The notes under the pieces are model-generated. The model saw nothing but the letters and a program-made list of their open reading frames with translations. It was not told the DNA's origin and searched no databases. Below are positions 45,661-58,197 of a DNA stretch of 64,000 bases, piece by piece. Both the position numbers and the translations under genes were made by a program. Position 1 is the stretch's first letter, and each line of letters begins with the position of its first letter. The stretch is from Triatoma infestans (Eukaryota > Arthropoda > Insecta > Hemiptera > Reduviidae): positions 27,196-91,195 of the forward strand of contig JAAEAF010004399.1 in assembly GCA_011037195.1 (NCBI GenBank), in the 5' to 3' direction.

Positions 45661-46911
45661 ATGAAGACAACTTAACATCTAGTATGAATCCATAATATGT
45701 TAGAACAGAATTAGTTAATTATAATAATTATGTAAATCGCAGTCTATTTGTGAAAAGATTATTTCCAATTAATATATTCTGAATTAGATTCATGTCCGGA
45801 TGTCTTTGTGATATCCAAATGAAATATCAATTTTATGGAATTTACTGTTATTTTAATGTTTTTAAATTATGCTGCAAAACATATATTCGTAAAAAAATAA
45901 TATATTTTTTATTAAATGATTTTTTTTTTTTTTTTGGACGGCAACTTTAATAATTTTTAACTGAAAAATTTCCAAACAAACTAGATCAAACGAGGCTGAA
46001 ATGTTAATAATAATAAAAAAAAAAATGTTCCTTGTTAGAAACTAATTTTATTCCATCAATAATAATAATAAAAAAAAAATCTGTCAGATATGATGAAGAA
46101 TAATTACTTTTACAACCATTTAAACTAACCAAATCCGGGTCAGTAATGTTTCCTTAAACCGCAAAGTCCCGTAAGTATATATATTCAACCGCATACATAT
46201 TTATATATAGATATAAAAGAGACTTCGTATAAAAAAAAAACAACAAAAAACAAAAATGAACTTGTTAGAATTTGAATTCCAGTACTAAAAGATGATTACC
46301 GCTCACCTTAGGGACTCAAATTCTTCCCAATATTTAGTTCATTATCATGATATAAATAACTTAACCTGACAATGAAATTGCAATGCATCATGGGGTTATA
46401 ATGGAGGTATATTAGACTAAAAAACGAATGTAATATTAGGTAAAAAAAACTCACAAAACCCATCTCTTATTGCAGTGTTTTCCAAACCACAAGGGGGCAC
46501 ACAAATTAAGTCCCTAATCTCATCTGAATACAGAATGCAAATAATAATATAAATAAGTTAATGTGAAAAAAAAAAACAAAAAACAATTAATTAACACATT
46601 TACCCAAAAACTTCTCTACTACCTTGTGATTGCAAATATTACATACAAGGTTAAAGAAATTTCAATTACGAGAGGAAGTTTAGCAGGGTGTTCTTAAAGA
46701 TCATATATTTTTTTTTTGACAATTAATTGTGATAAATGTGTGATATTTGCAGACGAAATTAATGCTTTTATGCATAAATTGTATTATTCTGTTACATACA
46801 AAAAATATTGAAATGTTTTGAGTTTTATAATTTGTGCTATAGTGTTTTGTCTTTAGACACACTTGAGTTCGCTGATGGCTAAGCAATATGATGACATAGG
46901 TAGGTACACTT
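45661..46911. other. AT-rich stretch without recognised features
   Basis: Nothing supportable. The minus frame 46701-46886 has no recognised domain. Confidence 0.5.
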
Positions 46912-48545
46912 AATAATAATAATAATAACTCGTTTATTTGCTCTAGAATATTTTACAATTCCTTGGCAAAGGAGTAGTATAAATTACATTTATGTACATT
47001 AGCAAGCTTAGTTCCCTTTTCTAATACAATACTAATAATATTGAAAAATAAACAAAAATTAATGTAATGAAATAATAATAGTAAAATAATAAAAAAGAGA
47101 ATACAATTGTTATACCTTAACATCGATTAAATAAATAAAATAAGTCACTAAACACAAAAGCAAACTTACTAGGAGGATCATAAAACTACAAGTAAAAAAT
47201 AAATAGAAAGAATATTAAAAAAATAAGGAAATAATAATATACTGGCCTCAATATACAGATAATTCATTACTAAGTCGACTTTTTATTTTTTAAAGTTGCA
47301 CACAGAAATTTAAACAGCGAATTTACTTTTACCATATTTAGGCAACTAAAAAAAACAAATCATTTTGTCAGTTGAGGATAATGTTTCATTTAAAACAAGA
47401 TCGTTTAAAAATTTGGACCGATTCAAAGAAAAGGCAGGGCATTCAAACAGAAAGTGCTGGATGTCGTCCTTCTTATTAAGTTCGCAATTATGGCAGACCC
47501 CATCCGGATAGGATACAAATCTTCTTCCACGCAATAAAATTCTAATAAATTGTTTACCGGCAAGTCTGGTCTTTTCAATATCACACTTATACCACAGGTA
47601 TTCCTCTGTTAGGCCCAAACGGCTAATTTGTCTGTAGTATGTATTATAAGAACTATTCCCAACCGAGTTTACATCAGTACAGACCAAATGATTCTTGTAA
47701 GATTCTAAAATTGTCTTTTTTACTGCAGATACAGACTGGTAACTTGCATTAATCAGTAAATAATCATAACCAATGGTTACTAGATAAGATTTTAAATGCG
47801 AGTACCAATTAAATATAAGATTTATAAAAGTATTATCAAAATGGGCCAACCTTAAATAACAGATTTTGATTATTCTTCTGCTATCCTCTGACTTCCATGC
47901 AAATGCAGCCACCATCCAAACATTCGTTTGAATATTTTTAAGCGGCAATGAGTTCTTGAGGTTTCCAATCTTACATAAGCATCGGGCGTTTGAATAGGGA
48001 GCCTTAATAAAACCTTAAAGAATAATAGTTGTCCACGCTCAATAACATTAGAATAAGAACATCCCCAAACTTCCGATAAATATAAAGGACACTTTCCGCT
48101 AAGGAATCAAAAAGAGATACCTTAGCTTCCCAAGAATCCGATTGTATACTTCTTAAAATACTGAGAACGGCTGAGTTAGCAGAAGAAAATTTATTTATGA
48201 AGGATTTTGCAGCGATCCGAAAAACACCTGAGGATGAGAATGGGACACCCAAACATTGTTACTCAGAGAAATTTTTGATTTTTTGTAAAAGAAATCTTTA
48301 AATTTTGGCAGGCGGCCTCCTTTATGCAACGGAACAACAACTGTTTTATTAATATTTACTACAAGAGAGTTTCGGTGGCAGTACTGCTCCAATATATTTA
48401 AATTTAATTGAGCGTCTGACCAATAGGGACTTAAAAGCACTGTGTCATCGGCATACGAAATAATGTTAAGGTCCCTATTTGCATTAAGACTAACAAGGTA
48501 GGTACACTTGCATATATCGGATTCCTGTGTTACATACAATTATTT
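46912..48545 (-). pseudogene. LINE family 5, reverse transcriptase palm to C-terminus
   Basis: The minus strand begins inside the reverse transcriptase: LNIISYADDTVLLSPYWSDA with the catalytic YADD box, then NSLVVNINKTVVV. After a frameshift near 48240 comes MGVPFSSSGVFRIAAKSF, then KVLLRLPIQTPDAYVRLET, and after a further shift a 200-residue frame (47948-47346) ending in the zinc knuckle CHNCELNKKDDIQHFLFECP. The 3' UTR runs to an ATT-repeat tail at 46913-46928. No RNase H is seen. It is 5' truncated with about three frameshifts. Confidence 0.85.
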
Positions 48546-48665
48546 ATTACAAACATTGTGGTAAACTATCATTTTTAAATTCGATTTGAAAAAAAATTAT
48601 TTATCAAAACAGCCCCATCCCTCATCAATCACATTAAAATAATTAAGTTCATGTTTTATTATATA

Positions 48666-49924
48666 CAGTGAAAAACACTTAACATGAAAACGACTAAACC
48701 GACTAAACACTATGTTATTCAAAGAAGGGGAGGGCGAAACCCTTCCCTATCCAAGGCCTCCCTGGGTCCATATAGATACCCCAAAAGAATAACAATTACC
48801 GGATTTGGAACAAAAGTCCAGGCCCGGGTTTTATCCATCTAAGTTTTAGCACAGTCCGAACAAATCGGACCATAACCATGATAGGACATAGCTAAGCTCT
48901 TCTACCGATATCCTATTCGGGCCAAAGGTCCTGAACCTAATTTCCTCACAGCCCAAACAATCCGTCATGAGAGGTATGAGTGTTTCCTCTTCCATCTCAC
49001 AAACTCTACAAAAGGAGTCAGGCATGAGCCCCATTGCATAAAGATGTCTCCTTAAACCACAATGCCCAGTGAGGAAACCAACCAGATACCTGAGGGAGGT
49101 TCGTGAAAGACATAGGACCCCCTTACTTAAACCCCTGCATTTTAGACTGCCGACAATGTACTGTACTCATTCATAATGATGAGTGCTTTGAGGCTGTCCA
49201 TGACTAAAAGCCTGACAGACATGTGCCAAGAGATACACCATCAGCAGGCTCGAGACCAATGAAAGGGAGAGAGGCTCCCAATTTGGCAAACCTATCCACC
49301 CTAAAATTCCCACGTGACTTGGTATCCAGACTAGAAGCACATCCTTCAGAGAAGAAATCTCTTCCAGTCTTTTAGAACATTCTAACACCAATCTGGAAGT
49401 GAACACACATGAACTGAGCGCTTTCAGCGCAGCTCGGCCGTCCGAGCAGATACAAACACCAAAAATACTATGTAATTTCATACATTTTTTTTTTTCTCTC
49501 TCTTTTAACACGAAAACAAATATCGCTTTACACGAAAAGATTTCACTTCTCGGACAAACAAAGATACCTACCTGTTTTCTGCAGTCACATCGTCACCCAG
49601 ATATTTTTTGGCGTATACTTTTTTTTTTGGTTGGACGGAACAAAATAAACAATGGCTGCCACTGCTGCTAGGTTTCCGCTTGTTTTTTGAGTAAGACAAA
49701 AGGCACCACCATTGTCAAAACATTTCAGTTAGTTTTTGAATTTGGTGAATTTTGTGTTGTTTTTTTTTTTTGTAATTTTAATACAAAAACTTAATTTTTT
49801 ACGTGTACAATGGCACAGAAATCAGGACGAAAACAAACCGCTATTTTTGTCGTTTAACATGAAATTCTTTTAACACGAAAAAATATTTCCGGTCCCCTCA
49901 GTTTCGTGTTAAACGGTTTTCAAT
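48666..49924. mobile_element. Possible pogo/Tigger-like element interrupted by a LINE
   Basis: The left end ACAGTGAAAAACACTTAACA and the complement of the right end (TTGAAAACCGTTTAACACG) are similar, as in pogo-type terminal repeats (CAGT...). Further copies of TTAACACGAAA lie at 49505 and 49870. The LINE at 48722-49445 occupies most of the space between. There is no transposase; an ATG at 49810 (MAQKSGRKQT) is too close to the end to be meaningful. Confidence 0.4.
48722..49445 (-). pseudogene. LINE family 3, RNase H to C-terminus
   Basis: The minus strand shows SDGRAALKALSS (RNase H middle), DVLLVWIPSHVGILG, then HVCQAFSHGQP, and CRVCEMEEETLIPLMTDC (zinc knuckle). It matches the copy at 37.9-38.6 kb and reaches slightly further upstream. 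Frameshifts are present. The 3' UTR has ATATGGACCCAGGGAGGCC, shared with SINE A tail type II. Confidence 0.75.
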
Positions 49925-50199
49925 ATATATTTATATATATATATTTTATAAAATTTGTTTTTGTATTCCATGATTTCGTGGTATAATTCAAATATCGTTA
50001 TTTTTTATATGTGAATAAATCTAAAAAAAAAAAAAATTGAGTAAATATTAAAAAAAAATTTAAAAAGAACGTGTTTATAAAATTGAATTATAAATATTAA
50101 GGAGGCAATAACAAATTTTTATACTAAAAGGGAGGCATATCCACAAAAAATATATGGAAACCATTGTCTTATTGTAATTAATGCAATTAATTATAAAAT

Positions 50200-50585
50200 T
50201 GATAAAAAAAAAAATCTACATAGTAAAAACGTACTTAGGGTTAACCAAATTTGCAGTAAATTTGGATTTCTAGCAATATAATGACTACTAATTATATAGG
50301 TGATAGGCCCAAACATTGTACCATTGTTTTTTCTCAGGATTTGTGGCTACTACCCCAGAAATGCTGAAAAAACTAATTTTTCTGCAAAACAATGCTTGAA
50401 ATAAAAGTGATAGACATTTATTAATGTTTATTAGCAAGACTTTGTAGGCAATTTTCAAGAAAATTGAGAAATAACTGAAACAAAACAAAACAAAGTAAAG
50501 ATAATAAACCTATCACTTTTATTTGTAACATTTTTTTTTTTTTTTTTTTAGAGGGTTTTAAGAGTCAATTTTTAACTGTTGTTTG
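50200..50585. mobile_element. Old family-H fragments, two orientations
   Basis: AAAACGTACTTAGGGTTAACC and GAAATAAAAGTGATAGACAT (one orientation) are followed at 50505 by ATCACTTTTATTTGTAACAT (the other). Confidence 0.4.
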
Positions 50586-50713
50586 TTTAATATAATTAGG
50601 ATCTCTTCTGGACTACAATGTATTCACTTTTATATTTGCTTGCGTGTTATTTTCCCCACCTCAATTTCACTATGTTAAATGTGTGTATTTTTGAAATTTA
50701 AAGAAAAATTATG

Positions 50714-50975
50714 TGCTCACCCGATAGTCTGGTGGCTAGCGCACTCGCCTTTTGTGTAAGGATTCCCGTGAGGAGAAAATCAAATCGGTGTTGACCCAGC
50801 ATCCTGAGTAAAAGTGGGAAGCTACAGATGGTAAGGCACCTAGGTAGTGAAGGCCGAAAGTAAACGGCGAGGGAACTACGACGTGCTTACTTACACGCTC
50901 CCCTACACATATCGCCATCTGGAAAGACTTGGCCCTTCACGGGCTGTTGCGACAGCCACAGATTTTTAAGTTAGG
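50714..50975 (+). repeat. tRNA-derived SINE B, degraded
   Basis: ATAGTCTGGTGGCTAGCGCA and CTCGCCTTTTGTGTAAGGAT match the head at 21.9-22.1 kb. The body GTTGACCCAGCATCCTGAG and AGCTACAGATGG follow. The B box is decayed. Confidence 0.65.
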
Positions 50976-51069
50976 TTTAGGAAAGAAAAGTTAGTTTCTA
51001 TAAAAATTGTATTAATAACAAACAGTAAGAAAAAAGCGTGTGAATGCGTCAAGCCAGATTTCTATATAA

Positions 51070-51883
51070 TTTCCAAGCTTGAAACCTTTATACCAATTTA
51101 GGCACATTTTTTTTTTTTTACAAAAATTTGAATTTTATTATCACAACATTATTGCTTAGACATTTGAAGATTTTCTTTCAAATTTTAGTATTTTTTCCCA
51201 CACCAATCCTAATCATTTCCTTTTCAAAATTATTCTGTACCCTAAATCCTTGTCCAAGAAAACGAACCTATCTATCCATTTCAAATAGTTCACACTTTCT
51301 ACAAATAATAAAGGATTTTTCATCTTTATACAACTTTTGAATCGGCTATATAGCAGGATCCAAAGAGAGGGATCCATACCAGAGTGAGAGAGAGAGAGAG
51401 AGAGAGACAAAAATGACAGGATCACTCTCTAACTTAGGCCAGACTAGAGTGGGAGAAACTGCTTAAATACAAAGGACGGGACAGTATTCAGGAAGTCTTA
51501 TACCAGAGTTCATACAGCAATCACAAATCATCATCAACCTTTCTCTTTACCTCTCACTACCATTCCATATATATTTTAGTATAAAGTCCAGACTGTCCGT
51601 GTTGCTTTTATATTATACAGTGTTCAACTTCACTTGTAGTTTATTCATCTAAACCAAACCATTTTCTCTCCTTCATAAACCCATTGTAGGCAACATTTCA
51701 TACCTAAATTGTTTTATTCATCCTAAAGTTTATATAAATGACATAGTAAAGATTCTAATTGTGAAGTTAATAATATAAGAGAGGATATCATAATTAGAAA
51801 TAACAAAAAGTGAATTGATTTTAAGAAAAAAAAAACTTGAAAAAAAATTGAAGATTTAAAGGTGGCATGGGAAAAGGGTGGGG

Positions 51884-51916
<33 letters not shown>

Positions 51917-53180
51917 TAAGAAATAGTTAAAGCACTTTTGAAATTAAAGCATGAGAGAGAGGAGAAAGAAAATAAGGACTATTGAAGTAATAAAAATTTT
52001 TTTTAATGTTACTAATGATGAAATGTCGTAACTGTAAATATTAGTACGTTGGCTACTTTTATTAAGAACAAAATGGAACAAAAAAAAAAAAAAAAAAAAC
52101 AAATTTATATATATTTATATTGCAAAATAGTCTTTTATTTCTCACACACAAGGTTTAATGCGTTAGGGAAGTCTAGGGGGGTTCGTTAACCTTACAAATA
52201 GCAAAACACCTATCCTCTTCCAATATGTGATGCTTTGTGGTATTTCAGTTCTTAACACTGCCAACTTTTTCTTATATCTTTTTTTTTTATTAAAAAAATT
52301 ATGGTATATTATCTAACCAAGTAAGTGCATACATAGAACGGTTATGTGATATTGGCTTTCTTCTTTGAAGTTCAAATACTAATTTTTTTTTTTTTTTAAT
52401 ATTTCATTTGAAGTTTTTAAAAGTTTCTTTTTCATCCCATTCAGCGTGTTTCCTGCTGAACCCATGGTGGAACATCTGCGTCATCTTCATCACAAACAAG
52501 ACTGCACACAAAGTTATTGGTATGACCGTTATATTAGTTTTTTTAAGATCCCCTGTCTGGGAATGTAAAGAGTTTCTATTAAATTTAAACTCATCCTTAA
52601 ACTATTAGATTAATTAATTATTATTATTATTTTTTTTTTTAATTTTAACTATTTTTAAAATGGAATTCTTCTAGTCATAGGCGGGGATATTTAATTAAAA
52701 ATAAAAATAAAATACCGCAATGAAAGAATTGCTATAAATTAATAGGTAAACAATTATTTAAGGAAATAAAATATTTTATTAAAAAAAAAAAACTGTTTAA
52801 TATTAGGTGATCAAAAATGGACAGTAAAAAAAAAGAAAGAAAAAAGATATGCATAAACTACGATGGATTCCAAATAATGCTTTTAAGTGCAAGCCGCTTA
52901 GAAATAAAATTAACATAAAGCGGCGAGACAAGACACAAGGGAGAATGTCTGAATAGCAACAGAAATCAGAAGGAAATGAATGTGCCTTTAATATGCTTTT
53001 TCCTATCATTTTAAATTTTAACAATTTTTATATCAAATTAAATAATAATATTGACAATTTATTTATTTTTTTTTTTTTTGCAAATAAATTTCCATAATTA
53101 AATGAATTTCTGTGATAGAAAAAAAAAATGCGTATGTCTGGATAATTGATAATAGGGTGATATTTCGAAATGGTGATACA
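51070..53180. other. AT-rich stretch with simple repeats
   Basis: AG repeat at 51387-51407, TA repeat at 51887-51914, A- and T-runs. A family-H hairpin-like end is at 51030-51067. The plus frame 52408-52608 contains a less AT-rich piece (52440-52540) whose origin I do not recognise. Confidence 0.45.
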
Positions 53181-53182
53181 TA

Positions 53183-53410
53183 TTCTGGTGTGAAACACAA
53201 AAAACACACACACACACACACAGAGACGGAGTTTCTCTTATTCTTATTAATATAATTTAATGGAGAAATTTTCTTTAAAATTGAAACGTTTCAATGTTTA
53301 GTTAGCGTTGGCCATAAAAATGGTGATAGGGATTGTAATTCTACCCCTGAACGACCTTATGCAGAGCGCTTAATGTCCAAACCAAGAAAGTGTGTGCAAA
53401 TTTAAATTAA
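53183..53410 (-). mobile_element. Old family-H fragment
   Basis: It begins TTCTGGTGTGAAACACAAAA, with a CA repeat inserted in the hairpin, then GAGTTTCTCTTATTC and decayed central sequence. Confidence 0.45.
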
Positions 53411-53441
53411 AACTAACTCACAGACCTCCAATATCCCTCTA

Positions 53442-53443
53442 AT

Positions 53444-53474
<31 letters not shown>

Positions 53475-53840
53475 GGGTCTAAGACATACGACCTTACGAT
53501 CTATTGTGCTATGCCTCCTGGGTGCCACAGGCTGCCCACAACACCCACGCAGATGTCCCAGACGAACATCGTCTCTACAGCACCTCCAGGATCAGGTTAA
53601 GATCCCTAAGGAATCCTAATAACCTGACGGGCTCTAGGGAGGGTATAATATCCCCCTCCTCCATCCTGGTAACTACCCAGGTTCTTTTAAATCTTCTCTG
53701 GGTGGCAGCCTCGCAGTCCGTGAGGAGATGTAATAGAGTTTTCACCATCTCCCCACACAGAATCTGCATGTGCTCTCACTTTCCAAACCCAGCTTCCAGT
53801 CTCAAGTGTCCTCTGAGTCGACAATGCCCCCCCCCCATGA
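53442..53840 (-). pseudogene. LINE family 7, C-terminus, 3' UTR and poly(A)
   Basis: The minus strand reads MQILCGEMVKTLLHLLTDCE and AATQRRFKRTWVV, the final zinc-knuckle region of an I-group ORF2, ending LLGFLRDLNLILEVL and a stop. The 3' UTR holds GCATAGCACAATAGATCG and runs into an A-run (T-run on plus at 53443-53469). The UTR end resembles SINE A tail type I. Confidence 0.7.
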
Positions 53841-53984
53841 GGAATACTAAAAGTTATACATTTCTATTTCTGCATCAAGCAATCTAAGTTTAAAGAAAAT
53901 CATTGTATAACCGTTTTCTAGAAACTTATACAAAAATCTATGTATAGATTTCGTTTATGAGCATATCACTGTAATACTGGTTGT

Positions 53985-54727
53985 TGATCGTTCGTTAATC
54001 TTCGAGATAGTCACAATAAATAGGCCCCCAGTAAACTGTAAGCATGACTTTACCTGCAGACGGCTGGATCTTGAAGTTCTTTCGAGTGGGAGTACCAAGA
54101 CTTTGACGCTTAGACTCCGGCTTGAAATGGTGTATTTTTTTTTTTTTTATTACATGTTGCAATTCTACGGAAAAATTCTTTTTCAATAAAACATCGTTCT
54201 TTCAACTGTTGACTGATTTGAAACCTGGTTTCTTTGTGGGCGCCCGTAAATTGTCTTGGAACCCATCTCGCACAAGTTTTCTTGTACTGCAGCTTAATCT
54301 GAATAATGTTATGGACAGTTCTAACGCTCGCGTGCATTTCTTCAGCTATCAGTTCATCAGTAATACGCTAATTGTTCTGAATTAACGCGTTCCTGAGGGA
54401 GGAAGTTATAACTTCAACAGGTCGTCCACTTCGTTGCTCCGTCACCCCACATTCAACATTCTTTCGTGGATTTCACTACTTTTGATATCCTCTACAACTA
54501 AAAATCTATCACTGAGCGTTGTTTTTCTGAGGTGTAATACTCAAGCGGACTCGTCATTGTTAACTGAAAACATCTGAGGTTATGCTTACCAAATACTATC
54601 GAACAGCAGATGAGAAACTAAGTACAAGGATGCCAACTTGACACACTGAAAAACTATTGTATTGATTAAACAAACTGTTTTTGAGCTACAGCGATTTGTC
54701 TCGTTACTAATTGAATGACCCTCGTAT
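53985..54727 (-). mobile_element. Mariner family 2, 5' end kept
   Basis: The right terminal repeat CGATTTGTCTCGTTACTAAT, TGAATGACCCTCGTA is intact. On the minus strand come decayed helix-turn-helix sequence, ASVRTVHNIIQIKLQYKKTC, and FKPESKRQSLGTPTRKNFKI with AGKVMLTVYWG, the piece after the first catalytic Asp. The rest of the catalytic domain and the left end are missing. Confidence 0.75.
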
Positions 54728-54833
54728 GTTTATGTATAAAACTCACGATTCAAATCGCTAGAAATTCAATCTGGATATTCTATTTAAGTACTACCACTGC
54801 ATTTGACCCGAAGTTTTTGGTCATTACTGATTT

Positions 54834-55440
54834 CTTTTTTTTTTTAAATTTTATTTGCCATTTACTATCTACAAAACAATGCAATCAGTAAATCCGATGA
54901 ATGATGCTGTAGACGTGATTGGCTGGAGGAGAGAAGCTGCCCACTGGCAATACTCCCGCTTGAGTTGGTTATCAATCCATGAGATGGTCGCGGGGCCAGC
55001 AACGCCTCAGCCGCCGTGGGGGGTTGTCCGGAATAGCTATGGAGGCGAGATTTTGGATTGGAGGATTAGAGCATAGAGAAAGAGAGTTATGGAATTTTCG
55101 GTATTTACTTTTAGCTGTTTCAGTCACGTAGGGTATGTTGAGATCTTTATGAAGAGAAGAGTTTGAAACGTAGAATGGAGCATTTGTAATTTGACGGAGA
55201 ATTTTTAATTGAAAGGCCTGGATTTTTTTGTGGGTTTAAGCGTTTGGTTGAACCCCACACTTCAAGTCCATAAGTCCACATTGGTTTAAGTATGGTGTTG
55301 TACAATAGTCGTTTATGTTCTATTGGAAGTTTCGACCGTCTGCCAATTAGTCTTAGCAACAGTTTATTCCGTTTGTTGAGTTCCAGTCTTTTCAGTTTAG
55401 TATGTGGGTTCCATGTTAGTATTGATTTCTTAATTTTTTA
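54834..55440 (-). pseudogene. Jockey-type LINE ORF2 C-terminus and 3' UTR
   Basis: The minus strand gives LLRLIGRRSKLPIEHKRLLY, TILKPMWTYGLEVWGS, then in a shifted frame AFQLKILRQITNAPFYVSN and at the end NPPRRLRRCWPRDHLMD and a stop. This is the thumb region and C-terminus of Jockey-clade ORF2, which carries no RNase H. The 3' UTR is about 150 bp and ends in an A-run (54836-54845). It may be the 3' counterpart of the ORF1/ORF2 start at 14.5-15.2 kb, but they do not overlap. Confidence 0.8.
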
Positions 55441-56778
55441 ATTAACCTTACAATCTTTTGAAAACAGTTTTTTAACAAACAAACAAAAAAAAATTGCATT
55501 TTAATGATGTTTATTAAATATATGAAATAAAATATATTAATTTTGATATTATATAATTATGGTGTAATAGGAAAAAAATTGAAACAATAATGAGAAAGAT
55601 ATAATAAAAAAATAAAATAAAATAAATAAAAGTCTAAGACGATACTAAAATGATAATAGCGAAGAAGGGTAGTAAGTATAAAGACGTTTTAAAATCCATG
55701 GCCACATAAATTAGAGACCAGCGACATATACAGAGACTCATTAAAAAGGACAATTGTTGTGATACTATGCCAATTAAAACATAAAAGCTCACGATCTAAT
55801 TAAAATATAAAAGATAAATTATACAGATATTGTAAGAATATTTAGTTTGAAAGAGAATGTGGGGAGGGGGGAATTAAGAGATTCTTTACCTTTCATGAAC
55901 TCTTTTGCCATGAACACCCAGGGTTTATATATATAAATAATATGTTCAACTTTATGTGATACCCATGAATTGAATCCAAAAAAAAATAAAATAAAATGTA
56001 AATAAATAAATAGAAGAATGATGATCAAGATTTTTCCGGTAAAAAGTTTAATTTTTCTAACGATATTATTTATTTCTGATTTCTTAACTATATAAAATTG
56101 TTTTCACAGTATTTAAACTAAGTTTACATTTATTGTAAAACCTCTTTGCCTTCACTAATAATACTACTCTTCTATTTCATTCTTCATCTCATTAACACGT
56201 ATTTTAAAACATACACTCTTTAGGTTCCTGTATACCATTCTTTATTTTATTTTCACCCGCCATACTTTATTTTAAAGTTGTTCTAACTAGTTGCACGAAC
56301 TTATGCAAATTTATTACAAAACCGGCAAAACTAAATTCCTAATATAACCTGTACAAGAAATAAAGCAGAAAAAAAAATAAAAAATAAAAAATAAAACATC
56401 ACCAGGGTATTGACATTATGCATACAACTTTAATCCAGTTAGGTAAAGAGTTGCATACATTTTATCACTATTGTCTTTCTCCTTAAATCCTGTTTCCTAT
56501 ATCTATATATCTGAGGAAGTTCGCCATTTCTTTGGCGAAAGAAACATTTTTTTTTTTTTGCAATAAAAATAAACTATTGTACTATAAACAATACCTCAGG
56601 GAGCTATAAAATCTCAACTTCCAAAATAAATCTTACAGAGAACTTCTGTAACTCAACTTTAAAAATAGCGATGCCAGTGTCAACAACAATTTATTACAAA
56701 TTTAAGAAGTTTGGTTATTAAAATAAATCACATTTAAACTGTAATGAATGGAGTATATATATATATAAAAATATATAT
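55441..56778. other. AT-rich stretch without recognised features
   Basis: No gene or repeat is recognised. The minus frame 55819-56028 is low complexity. Confidence 0.5.
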
Positions 56779-57662
56779 AGGGTGCCCCAAGGTATATATG
56801 GATAACGACTTTTTTCTCGGAAACTAAGATAGCTATGTGTCCCCCGTAGTTTTTTTTTGTTAGAAATCCAAATTTAATTTACAAATTTGTTTTGGTGCTT
56901 CGAGAAGCGAGATACAGGCACCAAACTTCATTTTTTCAAATGCGGAGGGAGGTGTGGTTTTTATTTAAGAAATAAATTCCTCTATTTTTTGTAAGAAAAA
57001 TTTACTTGAATGGTTTTTTTCTTTGAGCGATATTTTACAAGTTATGAATGAAAACATGATTCCTACAAGAAATTTCAAAATGATATTTAACGGTTTTTTG
57101 ATTGAATAAGAAGAAAAGTACTATTTTATTATAAATTTTACTCCTCATTAATTACAGATCTTGCTCGAACTGGCCTCCACCATTAGAGATGCATACACAT
57201 GCTTTTTACTGCCAATTGTATCTTACGACCAAAGAAATACATCTCTAATGGTGGAGGCCAGTTCGAGCAAGGTCTGTAATTAATGAGGAGTAAAATTTAT
57301 AATAAAATAGTACTTTTCTTCTTATTCAATCAAAAAACCGTTATAATATCATTTTGAAATTTCTTATAAGAATCATGTTTTCATTCATACTTGTAAAATA
57401 TCACTCACAGAAAAAAACCGTTCAAGCAAATTTTTCTTACAAAAAATAGAGGAATCTCTTTCTTAAATAAAAACCACACCTCCCCATTTGAGAAAATGAA
57501 GTTGGTGCCTGTATCTCGCTTCTCGAAGCACCAAAACAAATTTGCAAATTAAATTTGGTTTTCTAACAAAAAAACTACGGAGACACGTATTTTTTAGTTT
57601 TTTCTATCTATCTTAGTTTCCGAGAAAAAGTCGTTATCCATATACCATGGGACAGACACCCT
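56779..57662. mobile_element. Large foldback element, near-perfect palindrome
   Basis: The arms 56779-57191 and 57240-57662 are inverted complements over more than 400 bp with few differences, leaving a 48-base loop. The outer ends read AGGGTGCCCC / GGACAGACACCCT. Inside are GGTGCTTCGAGAAGCGAGAT and, at the loop, CTCGAACTGGCCTCCACCAT. There is no coding capacity. It could be a foldback transposon or a MITE with very long repeats. A transcript would form a long hairpin. Confidence 0.9.
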
Positions 57663-57944
57663 GCATATAGTTTTTATCTAGGTGTAAGAGCAACGGGGTG
57701 CGAAGAATATAGAGTATTGCCACATAGTGGTAGCTGTGTATAAATATGTGTAAATGGTGTTTATTTTGGGATGAATGTATTTATGGAATGAGTGTATTTA
57801 TTTGTGTGATTCTTGTATGATAAAGGTGTGTGGTTAAATGCCAAAGGCAATTTGTGAGGGCGCTAATGACCCTGGCAGTTGATGCGCCAAAAAAAAAAAG
57901 AAACTATAATGAAACAAACAACTACACATAACTGATGTTAGTGG
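57663..57944. other. Spacer
   Basis: Moderately AT-rich; an A-run at 57889-57898. CCAAAGGCAATTTGTGAGGG and GGCAGTTGATGCGCC could be the end of a retrotransposon, but this is unclear. Confidence 0.35.
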
Positions 57945-58080
57945 AAGTATTGTAATCGTGTCAAATTCCAGAAATTGAAATTTTCACCGGAAATGACATG
58001 TTTAAGTCCCCCCCCAAAAAAGTAGAGTCCAAAAAAAAAGTGGTTTTTATAAAATGGTGTTTGTGTGTGTTTTACAAAGG
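57945..58080 (+). mobile_element. Family-H terminal-block fragment
   Basis: GTATTGTAATCGTGTCAAAT, TTTTCACCGGAAAT and AAAGTGGTTTTTATAAAATG match the ATIR-side block. The inverted repeat itself is missing. Confidence 0.55.
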
Positions 58081-58197
58081 AATGTAAGCGCAAAAAGAGC
58101 AATCGGCATACTGAACCCCGTATTAAGGAGTGGCAATATGTCTAAATAGTACCGAAAAAATAATATATAGTAGCCTGGTACAATTATTATTATTAAA

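Noticed and set aside
49810..49860. Start of a pogo/Tigger transposase
   Set aside because: The frame MAQKSGRKQT stops after about 16 codons and lies about 110 bp from the element end.
52408..52608. Possible membrane-protein exon
   Set aside because: Hydrophobic, but no convincing splice donor and no recognisable domain.
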